Notes: generated by a model not told the origin, from the sequence alone. DNA of 32,487 bases from JACOMS01 sp964352785 (GCA_964352785.1 CAYGTI010000029.1:1-32487); one strand, 5' to 3'; counted from the stretch's first letter, positions 23,288-32,346 are shown. A program made the numbers and translations.

Positions 23288-24799
23288 CTACGCTTTGAGG
23301 GGCTGTGGTATTTTTGACATAAAATTAATTGGGCTAATGGGGCTATCATCATGGAAGATCGGCATCGCTTCGGTGACGTCGCCGGACACATCCTCGACGG
23401 ACACATTTTGCATCTTGTTCCATGCATCAAGCGCCGCAACTTTGTACGCTTCAGCAAGGGTTGGGTAATTAAAGATATTATTGATAAAGAAGTCGAGCTT
23501 ACCGCCTAAGTTTAAAACGGCTTGGCCAATATGTATCAGTTCCGTCGCGCCTTCGCCGATAATGTGAACCCCAAGTAGCTGCTCTGTATCAACCGAGAAG
23601 ATCATTTTCATCATACCCGTTTGAACACCCATGATTTGACCACGAGACGTTTCTTGTAGCCGGGATATCCCACATTGATAGGGAATGTTGGCAGCTTTTA
23701 GCTCGCGCTCGGTTAGGCCAATCGTTGAAATTTCAGGTACGGTATAGATACCGTACGGAAAATAATCCGGCGGAGATGCCATAGGAATGTCAAAGGCATG
23801 ACACGCTGCGATCCGTCCCTGCTCCATTGATGTTGACGCTAGGCTTGGAAACCCAACCACATCGCCCGCCGCATATATGTGTGGCACATCTGTTTGGAAC
23901 GTGTTGCGGTGCACTGAGATTAGCCCGCGTGTATCGGCCTCAAGACCGCAAGCCTCTAGTCCTAGATTGCCCGTTGAACCCATGCGGCCGCCCGTAAATA
24001 ATAGCATATCCGACTGGAAGACGCGGCCATCCTCAAGCTTAACAAAGCAATGATCCTGTGTTGATTTAACGTTAACAACGTTACAGCCAAAACTCAAAAT
24101 CATCCCGCGCTCACGCAGGTTTTGCATCAAACTCTCGACAATCTCGTCATCAAGAAACTCAAGCATAGATTCGCGTGGCTCGATGAGGGTTACAGCGATA
24201 CCAAGCGAGTTAAAGATGGTCGCATATTCAGCGCCAATCACGCCGGCGCCAATAATCGTCAATGATTTTGGAATACTCTTAAGAAGGATAATTTCATCGC
24301 TATCCAACACTCTTTTGCCGTCAAATGGGATAAACTCAGGACGGTAAGGGCGCGTCCCAACAGCTAACAAAGCCTTGTCAAAACTTACCATTTTTAACGC
24401 GCCACCAGGAAGCGTAAGCTCCATCGAAGTCTTGCTTACGAATTTCGCCGTTGCGCAAATACGGTCAACATCGTTTCTATCAAATTGATTGTTAAGAACT
24501 TCGACTTCGTGATCAATAGTTAATTTCAAGCGTTTTTTGACGTCTTCGAGCGTAATATCTTTACGGGCGCGCCCGTAAAACTCCCGCTCCCGCCAACCTG
24601 AGAGGTTCAAAATCGCTTCTCTGATGGTTTTGCTCGGAATAGTACCCGTGTGAACGCTTACGCCGCCAATAGACATCCCTTTGTCGACAACAAGGACATT
24701 TTTACCAGCCTTAGCTGCCTGAATTGCCCCGCGTTTACCCGCAGGCCCGCCGCCAATGACAACCAAATCATATCGCTCACGAATTGCTTCGCCTGACAT
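23288..24799 (-). CDS. sthA: Soluble pyridine nucleotide transhydrogenase SthA (Si-specific)
   Basis: A flavoprotein of 503 aa in the pyridine nucleotide-disulfide reductase family. FAD site 'VVIGGGPAGKRGA' (13-25), NAD(P) site 'TIIGAGVIGAEYATIF', second FAD contact 'IYAAGDVVGFPSLAS', and C-terminal 'NIFNYPTLAEAYKVAALDA', the SthA version of the dimer domain. The redox disulfide of related reductases is absent: the active-site stretch is GGVSVHTGTIPSK with Ser48 and Thr53 in place of both cysteines. SthA transfers hydride between NADPH and NAD+ in the cytoplasm. I chose the ATG at 24799 because of the GAGGTGAGG Shine-Dalgarno sequence; an ATG at 24841 would add 14 residues. It is not flagellar and looks monocistronic. 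Confidence 0.93.
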   Translation of the reverse strand: MSGEAIRERYDLVVIGGGPAGKRGAIQAAKAGKNVLVVDKGMSIGGVSVHTGTIPSKTIREAILNLSGWREREFYGRARKDITLEDVKKRLKLTIDHEVEVLNNQFDRNDVDRICATAKFVSKTSMELTLPGGALKMVSFDKALLAVGTRPYRPEFIPFDGKRVLDSDEIILLKSIPKSLTIIGAGVIGAEYATIFNSLGIAVTLIEPRESMLEFLDDEIVESLMQNLRERGMILSFGCNVVNVKSTQDHCFVKLEDGRVFQSDMLLFTGGRMGSTGNLGLEACGLEADTRGLISVHRNTFQTDVPHIYAAGDVVGFPSLASTSMEQGRIAACHAFDIPMASPPDYFPYGIYTVPEISTIGLTERELKAANIPYQCGISRLQETSRGQIMGVQTGMMKMIFSVDTEQLLGVHIIGEGATELIHIGQAVLNLGGKLDFFINNIFNYPTLAEAYKVAALDAWNKMQNVSVEDVSGDVTEAMPIFHDDSPISPINFMSKIPQPLKA

Positions 24800-25035
24800 C
24801 ACCTCACCTCGTTTTATATTATTATTAAGGCTGTATGGCACAGATAATTTAAGATAACCTTATGACACAAAATCTACTACCACAGACGCTAAGCAAAACA
24901 CTTAATGACCTCTACAGATGGATTTATCTGGTAATTCAGGCGCCGAAATCTTAGGGTTTAGAGCGAATACCTGCTTCTTTTTGAGCATTAAACACGGTAT
25001 CGTCGACTGCAGTGAAATGTAACCCGGGTATTGAT

Positions 25036-26697
25036 ATGAGACGTGTGATTATTGTTGGCGGCGGATCAGCGGGTTGGATGACGGCGGCATACCTTAATGG
25101 AGCCTTGAATGATAAAGGGGCAAACAAGAACGTCGATATAACATTAATTGAGTCGCCAGACATTCCTCGCATTTCAGTTGGAGAGGCGACAGTGCCGTCA
25201 ATCCATCATATGCTTGATGTAATTGGCATTGACGAAACCGAATTCATGAAGGCCACTGATGCGACATTTAAACAGTCCATAAAATATGTTAATTGGTTAA
25301 ATAATAAGGGTGAAAATTATCACCATCCCTTTAGCCGGGCTACGCCGGGGCCAATTGATCGAACTGGCCAAAAATGGATGGAAAGTTTGCGTGATATTCC
25401 TTTTATGGAAACCGTATCCGCCCAAACGATTATTTCTGAAATTAATAGAGCGCCCAAACCACTCGGGAACGAACAATTTATTGCACCATTGAAATACGCC
25501 TACCATTTTGATGCTGCACTTTATGCAGACTATTTACGAGATTTTTCAAAGGCACGCGGGGTCAATCACGTATTAGCCAACGTCCAGCACGTTGACCAGG
25601 CTGAGACAGGTTACATAACGCAAGTTTGGCTCGATAATGAAGACATAATTCAAGGCGATTTCTTTATCGACTGCACGGGATTTAAAGCTCTTTTGATCGA
25701 GAAAACAATGAACGTTCCGTTTGATGATTATTCACAGTGGCTCCTTTGTGATCAGGCGGTCGTCGCGCAGTTTTCTTATGAAGAATACTTTCCGGGGGTT
25801 ATCCGGCCTTATACAACATGTACCGCTCAATCCGCAGGGTGGATATGGGACACTCCTACGCAAACGCGCCGCGCTATGGGTTATGTACACGCATCTGAAT
25901 TCATCGATGCTGAAACAGCAAAGGCTGAATTACTCGCCTATCAAAGTGAAGCGCTTACCGATTTTGATACCCGGCTAATAAGGTTCAAAGTGGGACAGCG
26001 GCAAAAAGCCTGGAGCAAAAACTGCATTGCCATTGGCCTGTCAGGTGGTTTTATTGAACCTTTAGAATCAACAGGAATTTATTTGGCGGAGCTTGCAGCC
26101 GTTACTCTGGCTGAATATTTTCCTTATAAAGATGAAGATATTCCAGCATCTGCCTATCGTCTTAATCGCATTATTTCGAATCGTTATTACGAAATTCTCG
26201 ACTTTATTAATCTGCATTACTGTCTTACACGGCGCACCGACACGGCGTTTTGGCGAGAAGTACAGAAACCGGAGCGGATCAATGACCGTCTAAAAGCCAA
26301 GTTGGAGTATTGGCGAATGAAGTCCCCGACCCAGTCAGATTTTGAGGATCAGTCATTTTACGGGTTTAATTATGACCGTGCGATTTCAAACGATCCTGAA
26401 ATTGATGAACGGCCTCCCGTGGATACGGCGGGCCTTTGGAATCATACAAGTTATGAGGCTATTTTATTTGGTATGGACTTTCGCGGCCCTGAATTTGAGA
26501 CCTCACTGGGTGAGGCGCGCTTGCCCTCACGCCCCGTCCAGTTCGTTATAAATGCCATTCAGCAAGCTCCAAAGCAGCTACCGCCACACCACGTATGGCT
26601 TTATCATGCCCTTGGGATGAAGGCTTGGGAGACAAAGTCTAAGCCGGATGGTTGGGCGCTTCAACAGCAATCATACATAACCCAGAAGCTGTCTTAA
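25036..26697 (+). CDS. Flavin-dependent tryptophan-halogenase-family enzyme
   Basis: A protein of 553 aa. It starts 'MRRVIIVGGGSAGWMTAAYL' with the GxGxxG FAD motif. The conserved lysine that guides hypohalous acid is in 'TDATFKQSIKY' (near residue 79). The halogenase signature WxWxIP appears as 'GWIWDTP'. 'LSGGFIEPLESTGIYL' is the conserved C-terminal FAD-region motif. These enzymes use FADH2, O2 and halide to halogenate indoles or other aromatics; the substrate here is unknown. An ATG at 25036 is preferred over an upstream GTG at 25012. In Caulobacterales such genes often lie by TonB receptors, as here. Its 3' end overlaps the convergent sulfotransferase-like gene by 27 bp. Confidence 0.9.
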   Translation: MRRVIIVGGGSAGWMTAAYLNGALNDKGANKNVDITLIESPDIPRISVGEATVPSIHHMLDVIGIDETEFMKATDATFKQSIKYVNWLNNKGENYHHPFSRATPGPIDRTGQKWMESLRDIPFMETVSAQTIISEINRAPKPLGNEQFIAPLKYAYHFDAALYADYLRDFSKARGVNHVLANVQHVDQAETGYITQVWLDNEDIIQGDFFIDCTGFKALLIEKTMNVPFDDYSQWLLCDQAVVAQFSYEEYFPGVIRPYTTCTAQSAGWIWDTPTQTRRAMGYVHASEFIDAETAKAELLAYQSEALTDFDTRLIRFKVGQRQKAWSKNCIAIGLSGGFIEPLESTGIYLAELAAVTLAEYFPYKDEDIPASAYRLNRIISNRYYEILDFINLHYCLTRRTDTAFWREVQKPERINDRLKAKLEYWRMKSPTQSDFEDQSFYGFNYDRAISNDPEIDERPPVDTAGLWNHTSYEAILFGMDFRGPEFETSLGEARLPSRPVQFVINAIQQAPKQLPPHHVWLYHALGMKAWETKSKPDGWALQQQSYITQKLS

Positions 26698-27462
26698 TCC
26701 CGGACAGGCATAGTCCACAAGTTGTTTTTGGGTATCAGAAAGCACAGCCGGAACGTCCTGACCTTTCAAATCCAAGTTCTCTCGCGCCGTGCCGCTTTGT
26801 TTGCGATCAGAGCCAATCAGAACCCGCTTTTTCCAGTCTTTGGGTAGCTCAATATCCCCGAAAGCCAGAATGTCTTTGAAATAAGCGTTTGCTTTTTGGC
26901 TTTCGAGAACTTTTAAATGCTGGATGATTTCTTCGTAGCGAACAAGTTTTACGCTCGTTCCGAGCCAAGCGGCGGCGTTGTGAGTGTATATCTCATTCAT
27001 CGACGGGAAACGATTAGGCGCTCCAAAAATCATCATGTTGATGAAGTCATCAATATTACAACGCCCGTGCTTCAGATAGTCTAGGTTGCTCTGGAAGTTA
27101 TCTGATAGAAAAAACCTGGCACGGGCTAGAACCCAGTCATAGGGGTCACGGACGAGTAATAAGTGACGTACATCCTTAAGAATGACCGCTGGTGTGTCTG
27201 CGAAGAGTAAGTGCCCCCAGCTGAGCCGCGGCGGGGTCGATTTAAAAACTTTATGATGCTGTTCGAGTGTCGGAAATTGAATGAAATCTACAGCATATTG
27301 CTGCTCGACAGGGACGAACATGCGAATAATGTTTTTGAGCAGGTGACTACCGCTTTTAGGCACACTGTTCAAAAAGAAGTGCTGGGTAAGCCTTGCTTGA
27401 GTAAACTCAGGATTGCGTTCGTTAAGGTTGTCAGGTTTGGCAATAACACGGGGCATATTCAT
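26671..27462 (-). CDS. Sulfotransferase-family protein
   Basis: A protein of 263 aa with the PAPS 5'-phosphosulfate loop as 'SVPKSGSHLL' (residues 33-42, PKSGxxxL) and the 3'-phosphate motif as 'RDPYDWVLARARFF' (105-118). A C-terminal 'GSDRKQSGTAREN' recalls the third PAPS motif but without the GxWK core. It would move a sulfo group from PAPS to an unknown acceptor in the cytoplasm; there is no signal peptide. The ATG at 27462 (or 27456) begins just after the TonB-receptor terminator, so the gene probably depends on read-through or its own promoter. It converges on and overlaps the halogenase gene. Confidence 0.7.
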   Translation of the reverse strand: MNMPRVIAKPDNLNERNPEFTQARLTQHFFLNSVPKSGSHLLKNIIRMFVPVEQQYAVDFIQFPTLEQHHKVFKSTPPRLSWGHLLFADTPAVILKDVRHLLLVRDPYDWVLARARFFLSDNFQSNLDYLKHGRCNIDDFINMMIFGAPNRFPSMNEIYTHNAAAWLGTSVKLVRYEEIIQHLKVLESQKANAYFKDILAFGDIELPKDWKKRVLIGSDRKQSGTARENLDLKGQDVPAVLSDTQKQLVDYACPGLRQLLGYV

Positions 27463-27482
27463 TCTACTTTGTAGACAAATAA

Positions 27483-27507
27483 AAATGGCGGGCCAAGCCC
27501 GCCATTT
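27483..27507 (-). terminator. Rho-independent terminator of the TonB-dependent receptor gene
   Basis: A perfect 11-bp stem AAATGGCGGGC / GCCCGCCATTT with a 3-base loop, 20 bp after the receptor stop on the minus strand, followed there by a T-rich tail (TTTTTATTT). This is a strong intrinsic terminator that separates the receptor gene from the downstream sulfotransferase-like gene. Confidence 0.85.
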
Positions 27508-27526
27508 CTTTAATTTAAATTTGAAC

Positions 27527-30500
27527 CTAGTTAAACTTCTTCGAGATGTTGAAGAAGAAACGGCGTCCAAGCAAATCATATTGCGAGACAATGGGTGAGT
27601 TTCCATTTCTTACAACACCTGTTGTTACATTTGAAACTGCAGGCGGGTGCTCATCAAAGACATTGTTGACACCGGCACGAAGTGTCCATCCGCCGTCATA
27701 CTTATATTGAGCTGAAAGGCTGTGATAGAACATGGCTTCGGTCTCGTATTTGTTAAATACGGTTGTTCCGTCCTGACTGAGCGTGTAGCCGCCATTCGCG
27801 TCAAGTTGACCACTCAAATCGGCCGTTTGATCAAAGCGAGTGCGCAGGCCATTGGTTTTTCCAATATAGTCAACACCCCAGCGGAGCAACAGATTGTCAC
27901 TCGGCGTTAGTGTCATATTGGCAAGGCCAGTCCATTCAGGTTCACCAAAACCGCCATTAAAAAACTCTGTTGAACTTTCCGTCAGGAGCTGACGTTGGCT
28001 CTCGAGTTGATGGGTTACTTGACTGTTCAAGTTAAAATTACCCCAGGGCGTCTCGGTAGTGTAATTCAATGTCGCATCAATTCCGCGGTTACTCTGTTCG
28101 CTGATATTAATGAAAGCAACATTGATAGTGTCAATCCTGAAATCGCCTGTATTGTCAACGCCCCGATCAAAGAAACCACAGAGTGGGTCGTTCGGGAAGT
28201 CCACAGAGTCATAACAGCCTTGTACAATAGCACCGGCCGAAAGTGTGCCAATTTCACCCTTAATCGTAATGTCGAAATAATCAACTGAGAGACTCAGATC
28301 GGCAAAGCTTGGTCTTAGGACAAAGCCTGCTGTATAGTTTTGTGATGTTTCGGGTTCCAAGACTCCAAAACCGCCACCTGTTAGGATTGACGCCGCAATT
28401 GGCGCACCAGCGTAATCACTCGGAATGCCCGCTACAGCACAGTTATCTGCAATTTGTTGGGTAATATCGCCGCCGGTAAGTGCATTTGCCCAACCGATAC
28501 AAGGGTCAATCGCGGACTGGCGTAATGAACTCGATTCATCAGCCAAGAATTGCTCATACAAAGCTGGTGCTCTGAATGAAGTTCCGATTGTGCCGCGTAA
28601 GCGAAGAGCAGGAATAATTTGCCAGTTCGCCGTGGCGCGGTAGTTAAACCCGTCAACGGAAATGGATCGCCCATCTCTGTTTTCAGATGTAATTTCCGTG
28701 TATCGACCAGATCCAATTAACTCCAAGTTCTCGAAAAGAGGATAATCACGTACAAGCGGAATACTCACCTCGCCATATATCGCATTGGTTGATTGCACAC
28801 CCGTAGTGATACCCGCTTGTGACCCTTGGAACTCGTTCCCCGCCAGCGTTGTATCGGATGGGCGATCCGTAATTTCGTCGCGTTGGAAGAAATAACCAAG
28901 AGCCGCCTGCAGTTTACCTCCTGGCATATCAATCACATCGCCCGTCACGTAACCTTCAATTGTGGTCTGCGTGAAGTCGGTTGTACCTGTGTCTGAATCC
29001 AAGAGGAAGTCTCTCTCAGCTTGAGACAGATCGCCCGCCAAGAAGTCAGGACTAAACCAAGGCAAGTCCACGCAAGGGCGGCCCGCAATGGTGACAGTTT
29101 CACCGGTGTTTGTTGTCGCTGTTGCGCCAGGAGATGTTTGACCGACACAACTAGATGTCTGGAAGTTGTAAGGCGCAATAGCGTCATTTCGAATAATTTG
29201 TTCTGTGTACTCGCCGGAACTGTTTGAATGTTGAGCATAGACGTCCCAATCCCAGCCTGGGAACGGCCCAGACTCGCCAAAACTCCCGCGTAATCCGCCG
29301 ACAAGACGCCAATAGTCGATTTTGACTTCCTCATCGCCATGTTCAACAACAGGTGTTGGGCTGAACCACGTATTGTCACCTGTCCAACCTGCGGAGATAG
29401 GGTTAGTATTGGCACCTCCGCCGAAAACGGCTGCACTTTCACCATACTGGTAAGTCCAGTATTGCTTATGCCCGTTCACATAGGTTTCTCTTCTGTTGAA
29501 AAGAGCTTCGCCATAAGCTGTGATATTGTCTGTAAGTTCATACTCGACATCACCCATAAGAGTCATACGCTCAAGTTCTGGAACAACCGAATCGCGGCTT
29601 TGCATTTCAGGGTACAAATCCGTTACAGCATTTTGGAAATTACTTGTGGCATCGAAGCCCGCGAAAAGTGGATTCCCAGCGATATCATCCGGAAAATACT
29701 CAACCTGAAACCAACCCGGAGGTGTTCCGATGCCCGACCCGTCCTGAGTTGCAGGAACAGAGGGGATAAAGTTTCCGAGGTTTCCACCGCGGTCGAATTG
29801 CAAGATAATATTTCGTGGATTTGGCGCAAGGTTGTCGGATCCATAGTCATAAACCCAGACTTGACCCCAGATCGTTCCGCCGCACTGGGGATTGCCTGTC
29901 CGAGGGTCAATGACATCAGCACGTGTTGAGAGGCTCGCATCTGTGAATGTATAGTTTTGCGTACAATCCAAGTAGGAGCGATCTTTACGCGCAAGCTCTT
30001 CACGTTTGTAGTAATCGGCCGTTACGCGGAATCTACCGCGTTCAAAACTATCACCATAAGTCGCTGATCCGCGGAAAATCTCACCTGATCCCTCTTCAGC
30101 TATCTGTGTATACAAGTCAATTTCAGCACCATCAGATTTATCGGTGATGTAGTTAACAACACCGGCAATCGCATCAGATCCGTAAATGGCAGATGCACCA
30201 TCTTTCAATATGTCAACCTGCTCAACACCAAGAAGCGGTATAGATCCGAGGTCAAAAGCGTCGATTGAACCGCGTGTTCCAGATGGACCCGCACGGCGTC
30301 CATTAACCAGATCAAGTGTTCTGTTAGCGCCGAGACCGCGTAGGCCAATTGTTTCTGCGCCAACGCCGCCATTGGCTACGTAGGCTGTTGAAACTGCGGC
30401 TGTGATTTGATTTGATCCGGACGCGGCAGTCGCCGTTTGCAATAATCCGCCAATGTCGGCGATGCCTTCAATCTTAGCGGCGTCGGCATTCAAGACATCC

Positions 30501-30670
30501 ATCGAAACCGGGCTACTAAATGTGCTTTTCTTGATCCGCGAACCCGTTACAACAACCTCATCATTTACCGATGGGGCACTTGAATCGTCTTGCGCGAATG
30601 ACGGTGATGCGCCCAAGGCAACAATAGCTGTGCTGGACAGGAGTAATTTGAGATAGGTTCTAGTTTTCAT
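27527..30670 (-). CDS. TonB-dependent outer-membrane receptor
   Basis: A protein of 1047 aa with a signal peptide (MKTRTYLKLLLSSTAIVALG..., cleavage near SFAQ at 27), a TonB-box-like 'NDEVVVTGSRI' (about 36-46), a plug domain with 'GLRGLGANRTLDLVNGRR' and 'VEQVDILKDGASAIYGSDAIAGVVN', and a long beta-barrel ending 'FNISKKFN'. It imports a large or scarce substrate using TonB energy. The start at 30670 follows AAGGGA; an upstream in-frame ATG at 30721 is not supported. The 'Xanthomonas/Caulobacter' type and the nearby halogenase suggest uptake of an aromatic or complex organic compound, but the substrate is unknown. Confidence 0.93.
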   Translation of the reverse strand: MKTRTYLKLLLSSTAIVALGASPSFAQDDSSAPSVNDEVVVTGSRIKKSTFSSPVSMDVLNADAAKIEGIADIGGLLQTATAASGSNQITAAVSTAYVANGGVGAETIGLRGLGANRTLDLVNGRRAGPSGTRGSIDAFDLGSIPLLGVEQVDILKDGASAIYGSDAIAGVVNYITDKSDGAEIDLYTQIAEEGSGEIFRGSATYGDSFERGRFRVTADYYKREELARKDRSYLDCTQNYTFTDASLSTRADVIDPRTGNPQCGGTIWGQVWVYDYGSDNLAPNPRNIILQFDRGGNLGNFIPSVPATQDGSGIGTPPGWFQVEYFPDDIAGNPLFAGFDATSNFQNAVTDLYPEMQSRDSVVPELERMTLMGDVEYELTDNITAYGEALFNRRETYVNGHKQYWTYQYGESAAVFGGGANTNPISAGWTGDNTWFSPTPVVEHGDEEVKIDYWRLVGGLRGSFGESGPFPGWDWDVYAQHSNSSGEYTEQIIRNDAIAPYNFQTSSCVGQTSPGATATTNTGETVTIAGRPCVDLPWFSPDFLAGDLSQAERDFLLDSDTGTTDFTQTTIEGYVTGDVIDMPGGKLQAALGYFFQRDEITDRPSDTTLAGNEFQGSQAGITTGVQSTNAIYGEVSIPLVRDYPLFENLELIGSGRYTEITSENRDGRSISVDGFNYRATANWQIIPALRLRGTIGTSFRAPALYEQFLADESSSLRQSAIDPCIGWANALTGGDITQQIADNCAVAGIPSDYAGAPIAASILTGGGFGVLEPETSQNYTAGFVLRPSFADLSLSVDYFDITIKGEIGTLSAGAIVQGCYDSVDFPNDPLCGFFDRGVDNTGDFRIDTINVAFINISEQSNRGIDATLNYTTETPWGNFNLNSQVTHQLESQRQLLTESSTEFFNGGFGEPEWTGLANMTLTPSDNLLLRWGVDYIGKTNGLRTRFDQTADLSGQLDANGGYTLSQDGTTVFNKYETEAMFYHSLSAQYKYDGGWTLRAGVNNVFDEHPPAVSNVTTGVVRNGNSPIVSQYDLLGRRFFFNISKKFN

Positions 30671-31025
30671 CAGGGTCCCTTTCGATGATACAATAGATGG
30701 ATGCGTGCAATGACTCGCCATTCGGCACTATATATGAGTCTCAGTATTAATTTCTTTCGACGCTTGTCGTCAACCGCTGGAATGACAAAACCGTGATCTA
30801 TTTGTGAAGCGTTACAATTATGCAACATTTACCTATTTGATAATTTTTTCCCTAAAAAAACAAGCTATTTGATAAATAGAGGCACGACATATCGAACAAC
30901 CTGTTACATTTTTACAATTCAAGCGCATTAACCAAGCGTCTCTGAGGAGTATCTGGAATATTTACAGAGCCACTTCCCTACGCATGTAATGAAAAATTAG
31001 GCCGGCAGCAAAAAAAAACAAATAG
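30671..31025. promoter_or_regulatory. Non-coding upstream region of the TonB receptor with CTATTTG repeats
   Basis: 355 bp without a gene, AT-rich. CTATTTG occurs at 30798, 30833 and 30865, spaced 35 and 32 bp, about three helical turns; the latter two extend to CTATTTGATAA. Such phasing suggests binding of a regulator to one DNA face. No confident -35/-10 pair is chosen. An A-run lies just before the IS3 relic. Confidence 0.35.
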
Positions 31026-31919
31026 TGATGTGCCCCTAGCTTTATAGACACCTTGCTACTTCATTTTGCTGCCATCTCAAATTCGACGGGTGACAACACC
31101 CCATTGTTACCATGTTTGCGTCTTGGATTGTAAAATAATTCTATGTAATCGAACACGTCATGCCACGCTTCTTGACGGGTTTTGAAAGTTTTTCTCCTAA
31201 TCCTCTCAGTCTTGAGAAGATGGAAGAAGCTCTCCGCGGCAGCATTATCGTAACAGTTGCCACGTCGGCTCATACTGGCTTACAGATTGTGATCGGTCAA
31301 GAATTCGCGCCACTCATGGCTCGTAAACTGTGAACCTTGATCCGAATGCACGATGACTTTCTCTGTCGGTTTGCGCCGCCACACGGCCATCAGCAGAGCA
31401 TTGAGCGCAAGGGATGTCTGCATGCGGGAGTGCATCGACCACCCGACAACTTTGCGTGAATACAGATCGATGATGGCCGCCAAATATAGCCAGCCCTCAT
31501 GCGTTCGAATGTAGGTGATATCAGTCACCCAAACTGTATCAGGGGCGTCCACGTTTAAAGTCCTGTTGCAACTGATTTACGGCTACCATGGCGGGCTTGG
31601 TTCCATACTTGCCGGGTCGGCGTTTATAGCCGACTTGCGCCCGTAAACCTTCGCCTCGCATCAGCTTGGCGACGGTGTTGGCCGCGCAGAGCTCGCCCAG
31701 GCTCAGCAGATCATAATGGATTTTACGGTATCCATAGACACAGCCACTCTCGAGCCAAGACTGCTTGATAAGCCCTGTCAGACGGCGCCTTCGCTTAGCT
31801 TGGCCGGATAATCCATTCTTCAGCCACGCATAAAATCCACTTACATGAACCTTCAATACACGGCACATGGCGCGCACCAAGAACTCGTCTCTATGCGCTT
31901 TGATAAAGGCGTATGCCAA
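31026..31919 (-). mobile_element. IS3-family element relic (orfB side only)
   Basis: The left boundary at 31026 begins TGATGTGCCCC, followed by TATAGACACC, like the TGACCTGCCCC...TAGACACC ends of IS3-family (IS407/IS51-type) elements. The orfB 3' end lies 35 bp inside. The other end and orfA are missing to the right of 31919, where I see neither an orfA frame nor a matching repeat. The element is therefore truncated and inactive. Confidence 0.75.
31061..31919 (-). pseudogene. IS3-family transposase orfB, frameshift and stop
   Basis: Three consecutive pieces make one OrfB. 31919-31539 holds the HTH_21-like part ('MCRVLKVHVSGFYAWLKN', 'YGYRKIHYDL'). 31552-31280 holds the integrase core start ('DTVWVTDITYI', 'VIVHSDQGSQFTS'). 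31273-31061 holds the end ('RRGNCYDNAAAESFFHLLKTE', 'YNPRRKHGNNGVLSPVEFE'). The DDE residues are spread over the last two pieces and are all present. An extra A near 31550 (DFKR versus DFNVDAP) shifts the frame, and a TAA at 31277-31279 follows 'DHNL'. The start would be TTG at 31919. Confidence 0.88.
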
Positions 31920-32167
31920 AGAAATCTATACGGCCAACCCCTTCCGATGATCATAAACCTTTGCGCCGCAGAAGGCTATTATTCGCAAGACGAACGCCCG
32001 ATCCGTTGATAGGCATATGCATGCGCCGCCTCATCATAGCCCGCTTGCCTACCGTGGTCTCGGGCACCGCCAACGGCGCGGGCTGGGCCAATGGCACGCC
32101 ATGTAGAACTAACAAAAACTTGAAAACTCAGAAGTATTTTTATACAATCTCAAAAAACTGAAATGTT

Positions 32168-32176
32168 TTATCCACA
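32168..32176 (+). promoter_or_regulatory. Perfect DnaA-box 9-mer
   Basis: TTATCCACA, the strict DnaA box, in an AT-rich non-coding stretch. A second identical copy in the same orientation lies 256 bp away at 32424. A strict 9-mer is expected roughly 0.25 times by chance in a window of this size on both strands. Confidence 0.45.
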
Positions 32177-32282
32177 GGTATATTTAACGCCAAAAGAGTT
32201 ATTCCTTCTGCTTCCAACACTAAGCATGCAACTAGCGGGGCAGCGCTGTGGCGTTATAAGTCATTGATTTTGAAAGAAAATA

Positions 32283-32299
32283 TGGAGCGGGCGATGAGA
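32283..32299 (-). repeat. 17-bp match to tRNA-Gly 3' end (possible att core)
   Basis: On the minus strand it reads TCTCATCGCCCGCTCCA: the 3' side of a T-stem (CTCAT), the acceptor 3' strand CGCCCGC, a discriminator T and CCA. This fits the 3' end of alphaproteobacterial tRNA-Gly (GCC) as I recall it. The T-loop and the rest of the tRNA are absent upstream, so it is a fragment. Duplicated tRNA 3' ends are the usual scars of tyrosine-integrase elements. No integrase is in the window. Confidence 0.5.
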
Positions 32300-32346
32300 G
32301 CCCAAAGCTAGGTATCCATATCGTTGTTTTTATTGAATAAATTCAA

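Noticed and set aside
24835..24845. ATGGCACAGAT, a partial third copy of the terminal repeat
   Set aside because: Only 11 bp of the inner block match and the outer block is absent, so it is likely chance.
24862..24954. 30-codon frame between sthA and the halogenase
   Set aside because: It has an ATG but no ribosome-binding site or recognisable feature, and is too short to support.
29339..29929. 196-codon plus-strand frame opposite the TonB receptor
   Set aside because: Antisense shadow of the receptor barrel, with no start signal or domain.
31913..32161. 82-codon frame right of the IS3 relic
   Set aside because: Arginine-rich then asparagine/lysine-rich with no family features; it crosses the junction between IS debris and AT-rich DNA.
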